A stretch of 64,000 nucleotides of DNA from Granulicatella seriolae (GCF_024543085.1 NZ_JANHNZ010000001.1:186001-250000); one strand, 5' to 3'; numbered from the stretch's first letter, positions 1 through 9,143 are shown. Numbers and translations: made by a program. The notes: generated from the sequence alone by a model not told the origin.

Positions 1-890
1 GCGGTTTGGACGTGGCTAATTTTTGTGGCACCAATAACTGGTGCAGCTAGGTTTTCTTTTTGTAATAGCCATGCTAAAGCAACAGCTACTTTAGTAACCT
101 GATGCTTTTCAGCAATTTCAGCAACTCTTTGGATAATAACTTGATCTTTTTGAGCTGTTTCATCGTATTTTGCTCTTTGGATAGCATCCGTTTGACTTCT
201 TAGGGATTCTTCTGAAGCCGCTTTGACCAGTCTTCCTGATGCTAATGGACTATATGGTGTTAAAGCAATCCCTTGGTCAATACAATAAGGCACCATTTCA
301 CGTTCTTCTTCGCGATAGATGAGGTTCATATGGTTCTGCATGGAAACAAACTTGGTCCAGCCATTCTTTTCGGCTACATTATTGGCTTTTTGGAATTGAT
401 AGGCATACATGGCTGACGCCCCGATATAACGAGCTTTCCCAGCTTTGACTACATCATGTAAAGCTTCCATAGTTTCTTCAATTGGGGTATTGTAGTCCCA
501 GCGGTGGATAATATATAAATCTACATAATCGGTTTGCAATCTTTGCAAACTTTGATCTATTTGTGACATAATCGCCTTTCGTGACAATCCTTGACCATTT
601 GGCCCATCAAACATTTTTTGATGAACTTTGGTAGCTAGTACAATCTCATCACGGTTACCGAAGTCCTTTAGAGCTTTGCCTAAGATTTCTTCACTTCTTC
701 CTAGTGAATAAACATTCGCAGTATCGAAGAAATTGATACCCAAATCCAGTGCAGCTTTAATAATCGTACGACTTTCTTCTTCCTCTAGTACCCAGGGGTG
801 AATCCAATTAACAGGGTCACCAAAACTCATTGAGCCTAAACAAATTCTAGAAACATCCAGTCCAGTCTTGCCTAATTTTGTGTATTCCAT
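1..890 (-). CDS. Aldo/keto reductase, partial (3' end outside window)
   Basis: The frame is open from the ATG at 888-890 to the window edge, giving 296 codons. It reads as a soluble NADPH-dependent aldo/keto reductase. The family tetrad is visible: Asp and Tyr in FFDTANVYS (near residues 55-60), Lys in VLATKV and His in YIIHRWD. The body follows the TIM-barrel aldo/keto reductase pattern (ALDLGINFFDTA, GKARYIGAS). A GGAGG-type site precedes the ATG. The cupin pseudogene lies just upstream on the same strand with a 30-bp gap, so they may have been co-transcribed. The substrate cannot be told from sequence; the C-terminus is not in the window. Confidence 0.9.
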   Translation of the reverse strand, partial: MEYTKLGKTGLDVSRICLGSMSFGDPVNWIHPWVLEEEESRTIIKAALDLGINFFDTANVYSLGRSEEILGKALKDFGNRDEIVLATKVHQKMFDGPNGQGLSRKAIMSQIDQSLQRLQTDYVDLYIIHRWDYNTPIEETMEALHDVVKAGKARYIGASAMYAYQFQKANNVAEKNGWTKFVSMQNHMNLIYREEEREMVPYCIDQGIALTPYSPLASGRLVKAASEESLRSQTDAIQRAKYDETAQKDQVIIQRVAEIAEKHQVTKVAVALAWLLQKENLAAPVIGATKISHVQT

Positions 891-920
891 GTATATCCTC
901 CTTAAAATTGTGCTTAAATT

Positions 921-1334
921 TTAGTGGTATAGTTCTAAGTAAATATCATCCGAAACAGGTTCCAACCAAATTGGTTTGCCTGCCGTAATGGCAATGTGCT
1001 CGAACCATGAATCTTTGCTTGCCCCATGCCAATGCTTGACACCATCATGAGTAACAATCACATCTCCTGCGCTTAAAGCTTTCGCTTCTTTGCCCTCTTC
1101 TTGATATCAACCTTGTCCACCAGTTACTAGTAAAATTTGATAGCCATTCTCATGGATATGCCAATTATTACGACAAGCTGGTTCAAAGGTGACATTCGCC
1201 ACACTGACTGGAATTTCTGGATCAGCAACTAACCCCTGCAAGTAGCTTTGTCCGATAAAATATTGGGCATAAGCTTCATTTTTTTCACCTACTGGAAAAA
1301 TAACCCCATCCTTTACATTTTCAAATTTTGTCAT
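921..1334 (-). pseudogene. Cupin-domain protein broken by an in-frame TGA
   Basis: The first 75 codons (from ATG 1332-1334) end at a TGA at 1107-1109. The same frame then stays open to TAA at 921-923. Read through the TGA, the product is a single-domain cupin of about 137 residues. The two metal-binding cupin motifs fall on either side of the stop: the HIHENG segment before it, and the segment with HDGVKHWHG after it. The expected residue at the stop is Trp (GGQG-W-YQEEG), so one TGG to TGA change explains the break. The family is often found beside aldo/keto reductases and alcohol dehydrogenases. Either this is a recent nonsense mutation or a sequencing error. Confidence 0.75.
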
Positions 1335-1405
1335 CTTGTTCCCTCCATTTTCTTTGTGCCCTGTATCCTGACTGCTTTCCTTCTACAAAAGAAACTGATA
1401 ATGTT

Positions 1406-1840
1406 TCAGTTTCTTCTTTCTCTTCGCAGTTTTCGTAGTAGATTCCCTACCCATAAAGCTAGTAAGGAAATGACAGAAGCACTAACCAGCATACCAAAGT
1501 TTGGTAGATTCATCACACGAAACTCAAGCATGTTGGACAAACTAAAGGTAACAAATTTCGCTAACATGTATAGAGCACCAACTGCTAATGCCCAATAGTA
1601 AAACCAAGTGTCCCACGAATAAAAAAATCCCAGCAAAAGTGAAGTCATTATGCCACCAAGAGGTAGGATTATCCAAAGATAAAGAATACTAAAACCCATA
1701 GCATCTGTTGGGTTGGTATATAGCCAGAAAACAGTAATTGTAATTATCCAACATATCAAAAAAATTCCCATTAAAGCCAACTTTAAGTATTTTTTGAAAG
1801 AATTATTTTGAGGCTTGAAATCATTTATGGTCTTGGACAT
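1406..1840 (-). CDS. Membrane protein of unknown function, 144 aa
   Basis: I do not recognise the family. The protein has a short basic N-terminus and four hydrophobic stretches at about residues 20-42, 48-72, 80-100 and 112-133, then an Arg-rich tail (RKLRRERRN). This suggests a four-helix inner-membrane protein with the tail in the cytoplasm. A strong AGGAGG site sits 6 bases before the ATG at 1838-1840. It is followed on the same strand by the cupin pseudogene 72 bp downstream. Confidence 0.7.
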   Translation of the reverse strand: MSKTINDFKPQNNSFKKYLKLALMGIFLICWIITITVFWLYTNPTDAMGFSILYLWIILPLGGIMTSLLLGFFYSWDTWFYYWALAVGALYMLAKFVTFSLSNMLEFRVMNLPNFGMLVSASVISLLALWVGNLLRKLRRERRN

Positions 1841-1953
1841 GATATTCCTCCTTTTTAACTGACAACTAGTCTTAGAAAGCGATTTATATATCTATCTATA
1901 TCATACTAGAGCAAGGCTTGTATGGTCTAGTGAATAGGTTTGAACGAGAAAAA

Positions 1954-1990
1954 ATACAACACACCTTGCCTACGAAAGAGTGTGCTGTAT
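1954..1990 (-). terminator. Rho-independent terminator of the mhqO-mhqD pair
   Basis: An 11-bp perfect stem (ATACAGCACAC / GTGTGTTGTAT with one wobble on the minus strand) is followed on that strand by a run of Ts. It lies about 20 bp past the stop of the esterase gene. Confidence 0.8.
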
Positions 1991-2011
1991 CCTTGTGTAA
2001 TTATTCAATCT

Positions 2012-2614
2012 TTAAATCAAACTGGTTAACTGCCCTCCATAAAACTCCTTCAAATACTCAATCTCAATATCCGTAACACCATGCTCTTCATCCAATAATT
2101 TCAAGGTGAAGTTTGGGAAAAGTCGTTCAGACATGCGTTTGTGCATTTGTACGATGGAGCCTGGAGCAACCATAGTGTCTGAAACACCAACTGTCGCCAA
2201 AATTCGGCTGGTGCTAACTTCATCTTTAAAATCATAATCAAAATCAAATGAGTGCAACAAGTAAATTTCAGGTGCAAAATTAGGGTCAAGTTGCATGATA
2301 CTCAATAGGAAGTTAGCACCATTTGAAAAACCGATGGCTGTAATTCGTTTGTAGTGGCTAAGATCAAAGGTTGCAAACTGGTCTAAAAATTTCTGTGCGT
2401 GTTTTTTTAGTTCATCGGTTGAGATATAGCCATCTTTAAGAATAGGGAAAAAGCGTCGACTAACACCTGTTTCACAGTCTCCCAAGAAACTTAGCACATC
2501 AGCTTGTGGATTGATTTCCCCAACGATTGGCAAGAGACTATATAGGTTTCCGCCAGTACCATGAAAGGCGATGAATAATTCATCTGACTTGTTCGAATAT
2601 AATTGGTAATCCAT
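2012..2614 (-). CDS. MhqD/YodD-like alpha/beta hydrolase (carboxylesterase family)
   Basis: A 200-residue cytoplasmic serine hydrolase. HGTGGN near residue 19 is the oxyanion-loop motif, GFSNGA near residue 95 is the nucleophile elbow with the catalytic Ser, and an EEHGVT segment near residue 176 supplies the likely catalytic His. This matches Bacillus MhqD/YodD, which is induced by quinone and diamide stress. Its ATG overlaps the stop of the upstream dioxygenase gene (TAATG), so the two are translationally coupled. The pairing of a ring-cleaving-type dioxygenase with this hydrolase matches the mhq detoxification theme; the exact substrate is not known. Confidence 0.85.
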   Translation of the reverse strand: MDYQLYSNKSDELFIAFHGTGGNLYSLLPIVGEINPQADVLSFLGDCETGVSRRFFPILKDGYISTDELKKHAQKFLDQFATFDLSHYKRITAIGFSNGANFLLSIMQLDPNFAPEIYLLHSFDFDYDFKDEVSTSRILATVGVSDTMVAPGSIVQMHKRMSERLFPNFTLKLLDEEHGVTDIEIEYLKEFYGGQLTSLI

Positions 2615-3579
2615 TAGATAGTCTCCTCCCCACGCTCAAGGCATTCTTCAATACTTTCACGTTTGTACTCCAAGAAATCTGGTAGAAAGAGCGGTTGTTG
2701 CTCCCACTCAAGGTCTTGCTCAGGCAACATACCCTCTTCTTTAACAATCGGAGTAGCTACTTCAAACAAGTTGTAGTTAGGCTCTCTGAAATAAACTGAC
2801 TGCATAAATTCACGATTTTTAATGCCAGAATTGACCATATTGTGCTCATTTAAGGTATCAACCAACTTATACAAATCAGACATTTCTGTCACACCAAAAG
2901 CCACATGGTGAATCCCCCCTACACCCAAGCGTTGAATTGGCGAAGTTTTGTCCTCAATGACATGGATTTCCTGCGCAAATTTGTTATTAGGTGCTTTGAA
3001 ACAAGTTACTGGCAAATGCAGCAAGTTATAAGTTCCACCCTTTTCAAATTGGAAATAGTTCTCTAACAAGTAAGCTGTCGCTTCAGGATAACGTACCCGC
3101 AAATGGACTTGGGCAATCCCTTGAATCAGAAACTCTTCAGGAATATCAGGTGCCTTGTAAGGATTTAAGTCAGACAGCTCATGGTCTGGATAAACAAATC
3201 CTAAGCGCTGCCCATCAAAATCTTCGAAACGCAACATAGTATCTTTGCCATATTTTTCAATGCCATAGTGTTCTACCTCAAAACTGTCCAAGCGCTCCAT
3301 CCAATAGTCTAGTGCCTCACGTGACTTGACTAAGAACATCGTTCGTTCAATAGCATTGGTTCCAAACTGGTTCTTAGGCGTTCCCTTCATCTCAAACAGA
3401 GTGAATTCAGTTCCCTCACGCCCAGTTTCATCGCCAAAAAACAAGTGATACATATTATTTTCGTCTTGGTTCACAGTTTTCATAACCAATTTTAACCCCA
3501 AGATTTTATGATAAAACTCATAAGCCTCCTTGCCATCTCCTCCTATAACTGATACGTGATGAATTCCAGTGTGCCCCAT
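2614..3579 (-). CDS. mhqO: Ring-cleaving dioxygenase, MhqO/MhqA type (VOC family)
   Basis: A 321-residue protein made of two glyoxalase/VOC modules (about residues 1-150 and 155-310). GIHHVSVIGGD at the N-terminus and GGIHHVAFGV near residue 220 carry the metal-binding His of each half. The length and the C-terminal segment (LFLPDFLEYKRESIEE) fit the MhqO/MhqA group of proposed extradiol dioxygenases that act on hydroquinone-like compounds. It is the first gene of a two-gene unit with the MhqD-like hydrolase. An AGAGGG site precedes the ATG. No MhqR gene is visible nearby. Confidence 0.88.
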   Translation of the reverse strand: MGHTGIHHVSVIGGDGKEAYEFYHKILGLKLVMKTVNQDENNMYHLFFGDETGREGTEFTLFEMKGTPKNQFGTNAIERTMFLVKSREALDYWMERLDSFEVEHYGIEKYGKDTMLRFEDFDGQRLGFVYPDHELSDLNPYKAPDIPEEFLIQGIAQVHLRVRYPEATAYLLENYFQFEKGGTYNLLHLPVTCFKAPNNKFAQEIHVIEDKTSPIQRLGVGGIHHVAFGVTEMSDLYKLVDTLNEHNMVNSGIKNREFMQSVYFREPNYNLFEVATPIVKEEGMLPEQDLEWEQQPLFLPDFLEYKRESIEECLERGEETI

Positions 3580-3720
3580 TAAAATCCCTCTCTCTTAGTG
3601 TATTTGTCTTTATTACACTATTTTTTCTGGGAAAGGGTTAGGGAAAGGGTTGTGGTGGCAAAGGTAGTAAAAATATAAACAATTGTAGGTTCCAAAGAAT
3701 TTTCTTAGTAAAATATTAAA

Positions 3721-3758
3721 TAAGCCATCTCCAACATACAAGATGTCAAGATGGCTTA
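3721..3758 (-). terminator. Weak hairpin downstream of the YjiH-family gene
   Basis: A 10-bp stem (TAAGCCATCT / AGATGGCTTA) with an 18-base loop that can partly pair internally. On the minus strand it is followed by TTATTTAATATTTT, so it may end the transcript from the gene at 3857-5254. Confidence 0.45.
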
Positions 3759-3856
3759 TATATTTCAAATGTGATGTACAATCAGTAACTAGTTCAATAA
3801 AGTAATCTTCTCTTCCAATAAGGATAGAGCTCCATCTCCTAAAGCCGTCAACCCAA

Positions 3857-5254
3857 TCACCTAAACACCAATAAATTAGCCAACAAGGTCACAATTGGCA
3901 ACGCCAGCAAGGTTCTTTCTAAGAATATGATAAACAACTGGCCAACATTGGTAGGAATTCTTGATTTCAATATAATGGCCCCTACTTCTGTCATGTATAC
4001 TATTTGTACCAAAGATACGGCCCCTAAGATAAATCGTGTTTTTAAAATAGGTTCATTGGCTAATAGCAATGGAGGAATATACATGTCTCCAAATCCTACT
4101 AACATGGACGGAGAGAGGTGCATGGCATTTTCGATACCTAATAATTGCATGAAATAACCTAGTGGAATTGCTGCAATTTGAAATAGTTGGGTATATTCAA
4201 CAAATATCAAGATTAGTGTTCCCCATGCCATAACTAGTGGTATCAAATCCAAGAAAAGGCTCAAATAGACATCAAGTCCAATATCAAATACATCCTTCAA
4301 AGAAGCTTGTTTAGCTCTTTTACCTGCTAAATTTAAAGCCCATTTCAGTGGATTGACACCTGTTGGAGTTTCTTCATTGATTTGCTTTCCAGCAATTTTA
4401 TCATAAGTATCTGGCACATTTCGTAAAGGCCAGATACGTGGCATAATCATTGCAATAATCATACCTGTGATACATATGATAATATACCAAATCGTAAAAT
4501 AACTTTCTACGTTGATTAATTTTGCAATAACGAAGCAAAAAGGGATTGAGACTAAAGAAAAGTTTGTTGATATAACTAGTGCTTCTCTTGCAGAATAAAA
4601 ACCAGATTCGTACTGTCTTGTTGTCAAAATAACGGCAGCATTGGAGGCACCAAACCAAGATGTCATTAAATCGATAGCAGAACGACCAGGGCAAGTAAAG
4701 AAAAATCGTACAAATTTTTGAACCAAAACACCAACAAATTCCATAATACCAAAATCAGTCAATAATGGCATAGCAAAAGCAATAACGACTACCACTGACA
4801 CTAAAACTGCAGATACGGATAGCATAGATCCACCAGTATCAGCTGACCAAACAAATTCTGGTCCAATTTTAAAAATCGTTAAATAACAAAATATAAGTCC
4901 AATAAAGCGACTAATCATATAAAATGGACTAGGAAAAGCAATTGATTTTAATTTTTCATTTTCCATAATAAATTTTGGTTTGAAGAAGTAACCACAAAAA
5001 GTTAGTAAACAGGACATTGTAATAAAGATCAAGACAAAAATTTCCGCAAAATCTATGCTTTCCGTTTTTAACAATGATGCAACCCAATCTATTAATACTC
5101 CTGCTGGTATGGTAAAGGATCCTTCATTAGGTATTGGAACCAAAAATAAGAATACTCCCAAAACAGAGGCAGTAATAAATTTTCGAATGTCTCTCTTGGT
5201 TACAGTTTCATCTAATTGTTTTCCCATCTCTTGGGGTTCTTCCATCTTGTTCAT
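3857..5254 (-). CDS. YjiH-family integral membrane protein with nucleoside-recognition (gate) domain
   Basis: A 465-residue polytopic membrane protein with about ten hydrophobic helices and a hydrophilic N-terminus (about 25 residues). The central stretch (GRSAIDLMTSWFGASNAAVILTT, near residue 200) is typical of the nucleoside-recognition/gate fold seen in spore maturation and YjiH proteins. Transport is likely but the substrate is unknown. The next upstream gene on the same strand is a D-2-hydroxyacid dehydrogenase, 97 bp away, suggesting a shared operon and perhaps a 2-hydroxy or keto acid substrate; that is inference. The stop TGA overlaps the GTG of a 23-codon frame (see findings). Confidence 0.85.
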   Translation of the reverse strand: MNKMEEPQEMGKQLDETVTKRDIRKFITASVLGVFLFLVPIPNEGSFTIPAGVLIDWVASLLKTESIDFAEIFVLIFITMSCLLTFCGYFFKPKFIMENEKLKSIAFPSPFYMISRFIGLIFCYLTIFKIGPEFVWSADTGGSMLSVSAVLVSVVVVIAFAMPLLTDFGIMEFVGVLVQKFVRFFFTCPGRSAIDLMTSWFGASNAAVILTTRQYESGFYSAREALVISTNFSLVSIPFCFVIAKLINVESYFTIWYIIICITGMIIAMIMPRIWPLRNVPDTYDKIAGKQINEETPTGVNPLKWALNLAGKRAKQASLKDVFDIGLDVYLSLFLDLIPLVMAWGTLILIFVEYTQLFQIAAIPLGYFMQLLGIENAMHLSPSMLVGFGDMYIPPLLLANEPILKTRFILGAVSLVQIVYMTEVGAIILKSRIPTNVGQLFIIFLERTLLALPIVTLLANLLVFR

Positions 5255-5286
5255 TAGTATCGCCTCATTTTTCTACAGATTACAAA

Positions 5287-5347
5287 GAGAGCTGTTCCAG
5301 AGACCCTTTCTGTCAGGAAAGACAGTTAGACACCTCAGTACAGCTCA
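5287..5347 (-). other. Hairpin-forming spacer between the dehydrogenase and YjiH genes
   Basis: GAGCTGT at the left pairs with ACAGCTC at the right, with a second inner stem CTGTC/GACAG. There is no clear T-run on either side, so it could be a processing or attenuation structure rather than a terminator. Confidence 0.35.
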
Positions 5348-5351
5348 GTCT

Positions 5352-6338
5352 TTAGTTTTTACTTACTAATTTAAATACTTTTTCTTTTTCACCATTGAGA
5401 TAATGCACAATATTCTCTGTTGAAATGCGTTGCAGTTCATTTAGCGAGGTTTGTGTATAAAATGCAGCATGTGGTGTGATAATGACATTGGGTCTTCCAA
5501 CTAAAGGATGACTCGATAAATCAGGAGTCTCATCTTGTAAGACATCTAATCCACAACCTTTTAAATAGCCATTATCTAAAGCAGTCATTAAATCATTCTC
5601 GACAACACAACCTCCTCTTCCCATATTAATGAAATACGGTTTTTGTTGCATTTTTTGGAAATTTATCAAGTTAAAAAACTCAATATTTGTTTCATTAAGA
5701 TTCATATTATTGGTTATTACATCCGCTTGAGCAAAAATTTCTTCCGCATCAACTAAATCAATATCGAATTCTCTACCGCTATCTTGCGGTATAAAAGGGT
5801 CACAGGCAATCACATTCATTCCTAGTGCCTTAGCCCGTTTACCAACTGCCTTTCCAATTTTCCCAAATCCAAAAATCCCTAAGGTCATGTCACTAATTCG
5901 TTTGTTTAATGTTCCAATTTCATAGCGCCACTGATGATTATGATCAACATCTTGTATATACATTTTGATATTTTTTACCAATGTCATCATCATAGTGATT
6001 GTGAATTCTGCAACATCCTGAGTACAATATTCCCCAACTGGACAAACACCGATTCCACGTTCATTGGCTGCATCTAAATCCACATTGTCATAGCCTGTAG
6101 CATTCATGGATATAATCTTTAAATTTGGTGCGTGATCCATTGCTTCCGCATCAATTTTCGTAAAAGCAGTTAGGATAGCGTCAGCGTCTTTAATGATCTC
6201 AAAGAATTCTGGTCGTTTTTCATCAGTATATTCATAGACTACAATTTCACATGAGTCTAACCCATTAATCAATATCTCTTTTTCATAATCATGGGTAGGC
6301 ATCATGGAGTCCTTGTAGTCGGTAATCACAATTTTCAC
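5352..6338 (-). CDS. D-2-hydroxyacid dehydrogenase (NAD-dependent)
   Basis: A 328-residue cytoplasmic oxidoreductase of the D-isomer 2-hydroxyacid dehydrogenase family. The Rossmann motif GIFGFGKIGKAVG lies near residue 155. The conserved substrate-side Arg appears in INMGRGG near residue 240, the Glu in LQDETPD and the catalytic His in ITPHAAFYT near residue 290. The start is GTG at 6336-6338, chosen because an AGGAGG site lies 6 bases upstream. The substrate (phosphoglycerate-like, D-lactate-like or other) cannot be fixed from sequence. The membrane protein gene downstream may import or export the substrate. Confidence 0.88.
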   Translation of the reverse strand: MKIVITDYKDSMMPTHDYEKEILINGLDSCEIVVYEYTDEKRPEFFEIIKDADAILTAFTKIDAEAMDHAPNLKIISMNATGYDNVDLDAANERGIGVCPVGEYCTQDVAEFTITMMMTLVKNIKMYIQDVDHNHQWRYEIGTLNKRISDMTLGIFGFGKIGKAVGKRAKALGMNVIACDPFIPQDSGREFDIDLVDAEEIFAQADVITNNMNLNETNIEFFNLINFQKMQQKPYFINMGRGGCVVENDLMTALDNGYLKGCGLDVLQDETPDLSSHPLVGRPNVIITPHAAFYTQTSLNELQRISTENIVHYLNGEKEKVFKLVSKN

Positions 6339-6740
6339 TGTGAACCTCCTTCAATTAATAAAGCTCTTACATTAATTGTACTAAATATTTGGTGATTTAG
6401 CCACGTTGAGCTGAAAATGATATGTAATGATTATAGACTCTTATTAGACTGGTTAGGGGTATGTATTCAGTTTCGAAAAACCATAACTTGAGTAAATGAA
6501 TTGATAGTATTATGCATATTAGTTTTTCCTCATAAGTTGGCCTCATCATTTTACTAGGAAAATTATAAAGTGTTTCGCAGTAGTTATCAACGATGCTTCA
6601 GGTTCTTATGAGTACCGTAATACCCTCACTTATTATTAGCTAATAGTACAACTATTTTCGCAATTCACAAAATAAAGTTTAAATAGTACTATTTCAAATA
6701 TATTTCCCACTCAGTTTGAAAGTGTAAATTGAGGAAATTT
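6339..6740. other. AT-rich spacer, no gene seen
   Basis: About 400 bp between the dehydrogenase start and the first hsdS fragment. It holds the dehydrogenase promoter region next to 6339. I see no open frame, RNA gene or strong hairpin. It may be the edge of the decayed restriction module. Confidence 0.5.
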
Positions 6741-7280
6741 ATGCTTGATACTGATTGGGTACAATGTGAACTAGGGAATACATTCATTGGTTTATCAGGA
6801 AAAACAAAGAAAGATTTTGGACACGGTGATGCTAAGTTTGTCACCTATGTAAATGCATTTGGCAATCCAATTTCCAACCCCAATGGAACTAAGTAAATTG
6901 AGATTGACGAAAACAAAATCAAGCCAAGTTTGGAAACGTATTCTTAATAACATCATCAGAAACGTCTGAAGAAGTTGGAATATCTTCTGTATGGCTTGAA
7001 GATATTGAAAATGTTTACCTAATCAGTTTATGTTTCAGCTATCGTCCAACAGCTGAACTCGACTCTTATTATTTAGCTTTTATATTACGTTCCCAGCTAT
7101 TCGTAAGAAGTTTATGTTTTAGCTCAAGATATTTTAAGATACAACATATCGAAAACAATAGTAATGGAAATGGAGGTTTCTCTACCTAATATATATGAAC
7201 AAAGGAAAGTTGGAACGTTTTTCAACCAGCTCGACCACCTCATCACCCTTCATCAGCGTGAACCGTGGACTGATAATTAA
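6741..7280 (+). pseudogene. hsdS: Decayed hsdS (type I restriction specificity subunit), direct copy
   Basis: From ATG 6741 the frame gives DWVQCELGNTF and LSGKTKKDFGHGDAKFVTYV, typical of one target-recognition domain of HsdS. It is cut by TAA at 6894-6896 and again at 6945-6947. After a frame change the family pattern resumes (TSSETSEEVGISSVWL, then YRPTAELDSYYLAFILRS). After another shift it ends with [22 protein letters not shown], the conserved central region. It is therefore non-functional. The last 42 bp form the left inverted repeat that faces the recombinase. No hsdM or hsdR is present in the window. Confidence 0.85.
7228..7269 (+). repeat. Left 42-bp inverted repeat of the hsdS inversion module
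   Basis: It matches 8245-8286 in inverted orientation at 40 of 42 positions. It encodes the conserved HsdS segment [14 protein letters not shown]. The position inside hsdS and next to a tyrosine recombinase fits a strand-exchange site. Confidence 0.85.
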
Positions 7281-7299
7281 ATAATAGGAGGAAATTATC

Positions 7300-8232
7300 A
7301 TGTTTGATGAAAACAATCAAAACGAACTTTTCCATGTTTATTACAAACATTGGATTTCAGTATACAAAGAAGGAGCAATCCGAAAAGTTACCATGAGCAA
7401 GTATCAGATGACTTATCAATGGCTTGTGAAGCTCATTCCTACTTTGAAAGTCAATGAATTGACTCGTATTACCTACCAACAACTATTGAACGACTATGCT
7501 CAAGAGCATGAACGTCAAACCACAATGGATTTCCATCACCAGCTAAAAGGAGCCGTTCTTGATGCAGTTGATGAAGGGCTTATTCAACGAGATCCAACTC
7601 GGAAAGCCATCATCAAAGGAAAAACACCTCGTCTGAAAAAGCCAAAATACCTTAATCAATTTGAACTGCACACCATGCTTACCCAGCTCAATCTTAGTCA
7701 AGAAATTAACTGGGATTGGTTCATTCTTCTTGTGGCAAAAACCGGTATGCGATTCTCCGAGGCATTGGCAGTAACGCCAAAGGATTTTGATTTTCCACAC
7801 CAAATATTGTCCATCAATAAAACTTGGGACTATAAAATGGATGGTGGATTTTCGCCAACAAAAAATCATTCCTCAGTACGCAAGATTCAGCTCGACTGGC
7901 AGACCATCATCCAATTCTCGGAATTAGTCAAAGGACTGCCAGAAAACGAGCCAATCTTTGTACGCACCAAGGGAAAGATTTATAACTCAACCGTAAATGG
8001 TGTGCTTGAACGTGCTTGCAAACGAGCAAACATTCCAATCATCACCATCCACGGTCTTCGTCATACACATGCTTCGCTCTTATTATTTGTTGGTGTTTCA
8101 ATTGCTAGTGTTGCACGAAGACTCGGACACGCCAGCATGACTACAACACAAAAAACCTATTTGCACATAATTCAAGAGCTTGAAAACCAAGACATTGACT
8201 TAATTATGCGGTCACTTTCAGTCTTAAGCTAA
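7300..8232 (+). CDS. Tyrosine recombinase of a type I RM hsdS-inversion system
   Basis: A 310-residue site-specific recombinase. The N-terminal SAM-like DNA-binding part covers about residues 10-105. The catalytic residues of the family are all visible: R151 in TGMRFSE, H251 and R254 in HGLRHTH, H278 in LGHAS and nucleophile Y287 in KTYLH. The start ATG has an AGGAGG site 8 bases upstream. The gene lies between two facing hsdS pieces with 42-bp inverted repeats, as in streptococcal and other Firmicute phase-variable hsdS loci, where such an enzyme flips the DNA to change methylation specificity. The enzyme looks intact although the hsdS genes are decayed. Confidence 0.9.
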   Translation: MFDENNQNELFHVYYKHWISVYKEGAIRKVTMSKYQMTYQWLVKLIPTLKVNELTRITYQQLLNDYAQEHERQTTMDFHHQLKGAVLDAVDEGLIQRDPTRKAIIKGKTPRLKKPKYLNQFELHTMLTQLNLSQEINWDWFILLVAKTGMRFSEALAVTPKDFDFPHQILSINKTWDYKMDGGFSPTKNHSSVRKIQLDWQTIIQFSELVKGLPENEPIFVRTKGKIYNSTVNGVLERACKRANIPIITIHGLRHTHASLLLFVGVSIASVARRLGHASMTTTQKTYLHIIQELENQDIDLIMRSLSVLS

Positions 8233-8728
8233 CTACAAAATCGGTCCACGGCTTACGCTGATGAAGGGTGATGAGGTGGTCGAGCTCTTTGAAGAAAATG
8301 CCTATTCTATTTTGTTCATCAACTGATGGTACCCAAACTTTGAACTCTGAGAATTTAGAAATCCAATGTCGCTCATGACTTTTAGGTACATAATTAATAT
8401 TTTTCAAAGTGTTATAAACGAAATAAAAATCTTCATCATCCGATTTCAAACTCAGTAATTTCATCGCAGAACTCTTGATTTTAAAAGGAAAATCAACATA
8501 ATGAGATCCTGTTGTAAAGTCATCAAAAATGATAACTGGCTCTATATCACTAGCAGATTTTATTCCGGCAGTTTCATCAGTATATCCAAGAATGAAACTT
8601 TGACCAGCAGTTAAAACAGGCGTTTCAAAACTATCATCATAGTAAGTAGAATTTACAATATACTTGGTTGGTTGCTCATATTTTAGTAACTCTCCTAGTT
8701 CCCGTTGTTCCCAAGCGTTAGTATTCCA
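8204..8728 (-). pseudogene. Silent/partial hsdS copy in inverted orientation
   Basis: Read on the minus strand this gives [15 protein letters not shown], a recognition domain ([17 protein letters not shown], then [13 protein letters not shown]) and the conserved [24 protein letters not shown], ending at TAA 8204-8206. An in-frame TGA (8729-8731) separates it from a further coding-like stretch running to about 8757. It has no start codon of its own in the family position, as expected for a silent cassette. It overlaps the 3' end of the recombinase gene by 29 bp. Its recognition domain differs from that of the direct copy. Confidence 0.8.
8245..8286 (-). repeat. Right 42-bp inverted repeat of the hsdS inversion module
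   Basis: Partner of 7228-7269, with two mismatches. A second, shorter match (the WEQRELG region at 8690-8720 against 6756-6785) suggests a second pair of exchange sites. Confidence 0.85.
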
Positions 8729-8869
8729 TCAACCTTCGAAAAAACACAAACGCTTGGGTGCAGCGTAAGTATGTTCCATTATACGTTTTTTACATAAGTC
8801 TTGAAAGATGATTGGTCGGTTTCTAAAGGACTAAGCTCTATAAATGTGGATGGTTAGTTAGTATTTTGC

Positions 8870-9115
8870 CTAAGCTAAACGAAAACCCACTGTTAACGAA
8901 TTTGTTAACAGTGGGTTAATTCTGGGTTGTAATTCATAACCTAATAGTGTAGCTCTTAAATGTTTTGGACGTGGATCATAAGTTTTCCAATCCAAATTAA
9001 CTACAGCCACACCCCAATTGTCATAGTTTGACTTTTTTAACTGCGGGCTCATTGGACCCCAGTAGAACTTGAATTTATTTCCTTTTCTGTTGATTAAATA
9101 GTATTGACCGTTCAT
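8870..9115 (-). CDS. Small protein of unknown function, 81 aa
   Basis: I do not recognise this protein. It starts at ATG 9113-9115 with an AGGAGG site about 13 bases upstream. The frame also runs back to a TTG inside the adjacent repeat element, but that start would use repeat sequence and lacks a site. The sequence is basic and aromatic (YYLINRKGNKFKFYWG, DNWGVAVVNLDWKTYD), with no membrane segment or signal peptide. The element at 9144-9390 abuts its 5' side and may have removed its original promoter or N-terminus. It may be a fragment. Confidence 0.45.
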   Translation of the reverse strand: MNGQYYLINRKGNKFKFYWGPMSPQLKKSNYDNWGVAVVNLDWKTYDPRPKHLRATLLGYELQPRINPLLTNSLTVGFRLA

Positions 9116-9143
9116 CGTAAGAAGAATGCCTCCTTCTTTGTTT

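Noticed and set aside
1107-1109. TGA read as Trp (recoding), suggested by TGA at Trp-like positions in the cupin gene and the inverted hsdS
   Set aside because: Many intact genes here use TGG for Trp and end at TGA (for example the YjiH-family gene). The hsdS pieces carry other lesions too. Ordinary decay is the simpler reading.
7300-8232. Prophage or integrative element integrase
   Set aside because: There are no phage or conjugation genes nearby and no attachment-site pair, while the flanking hsdS inverted repeats explain the recombinase.
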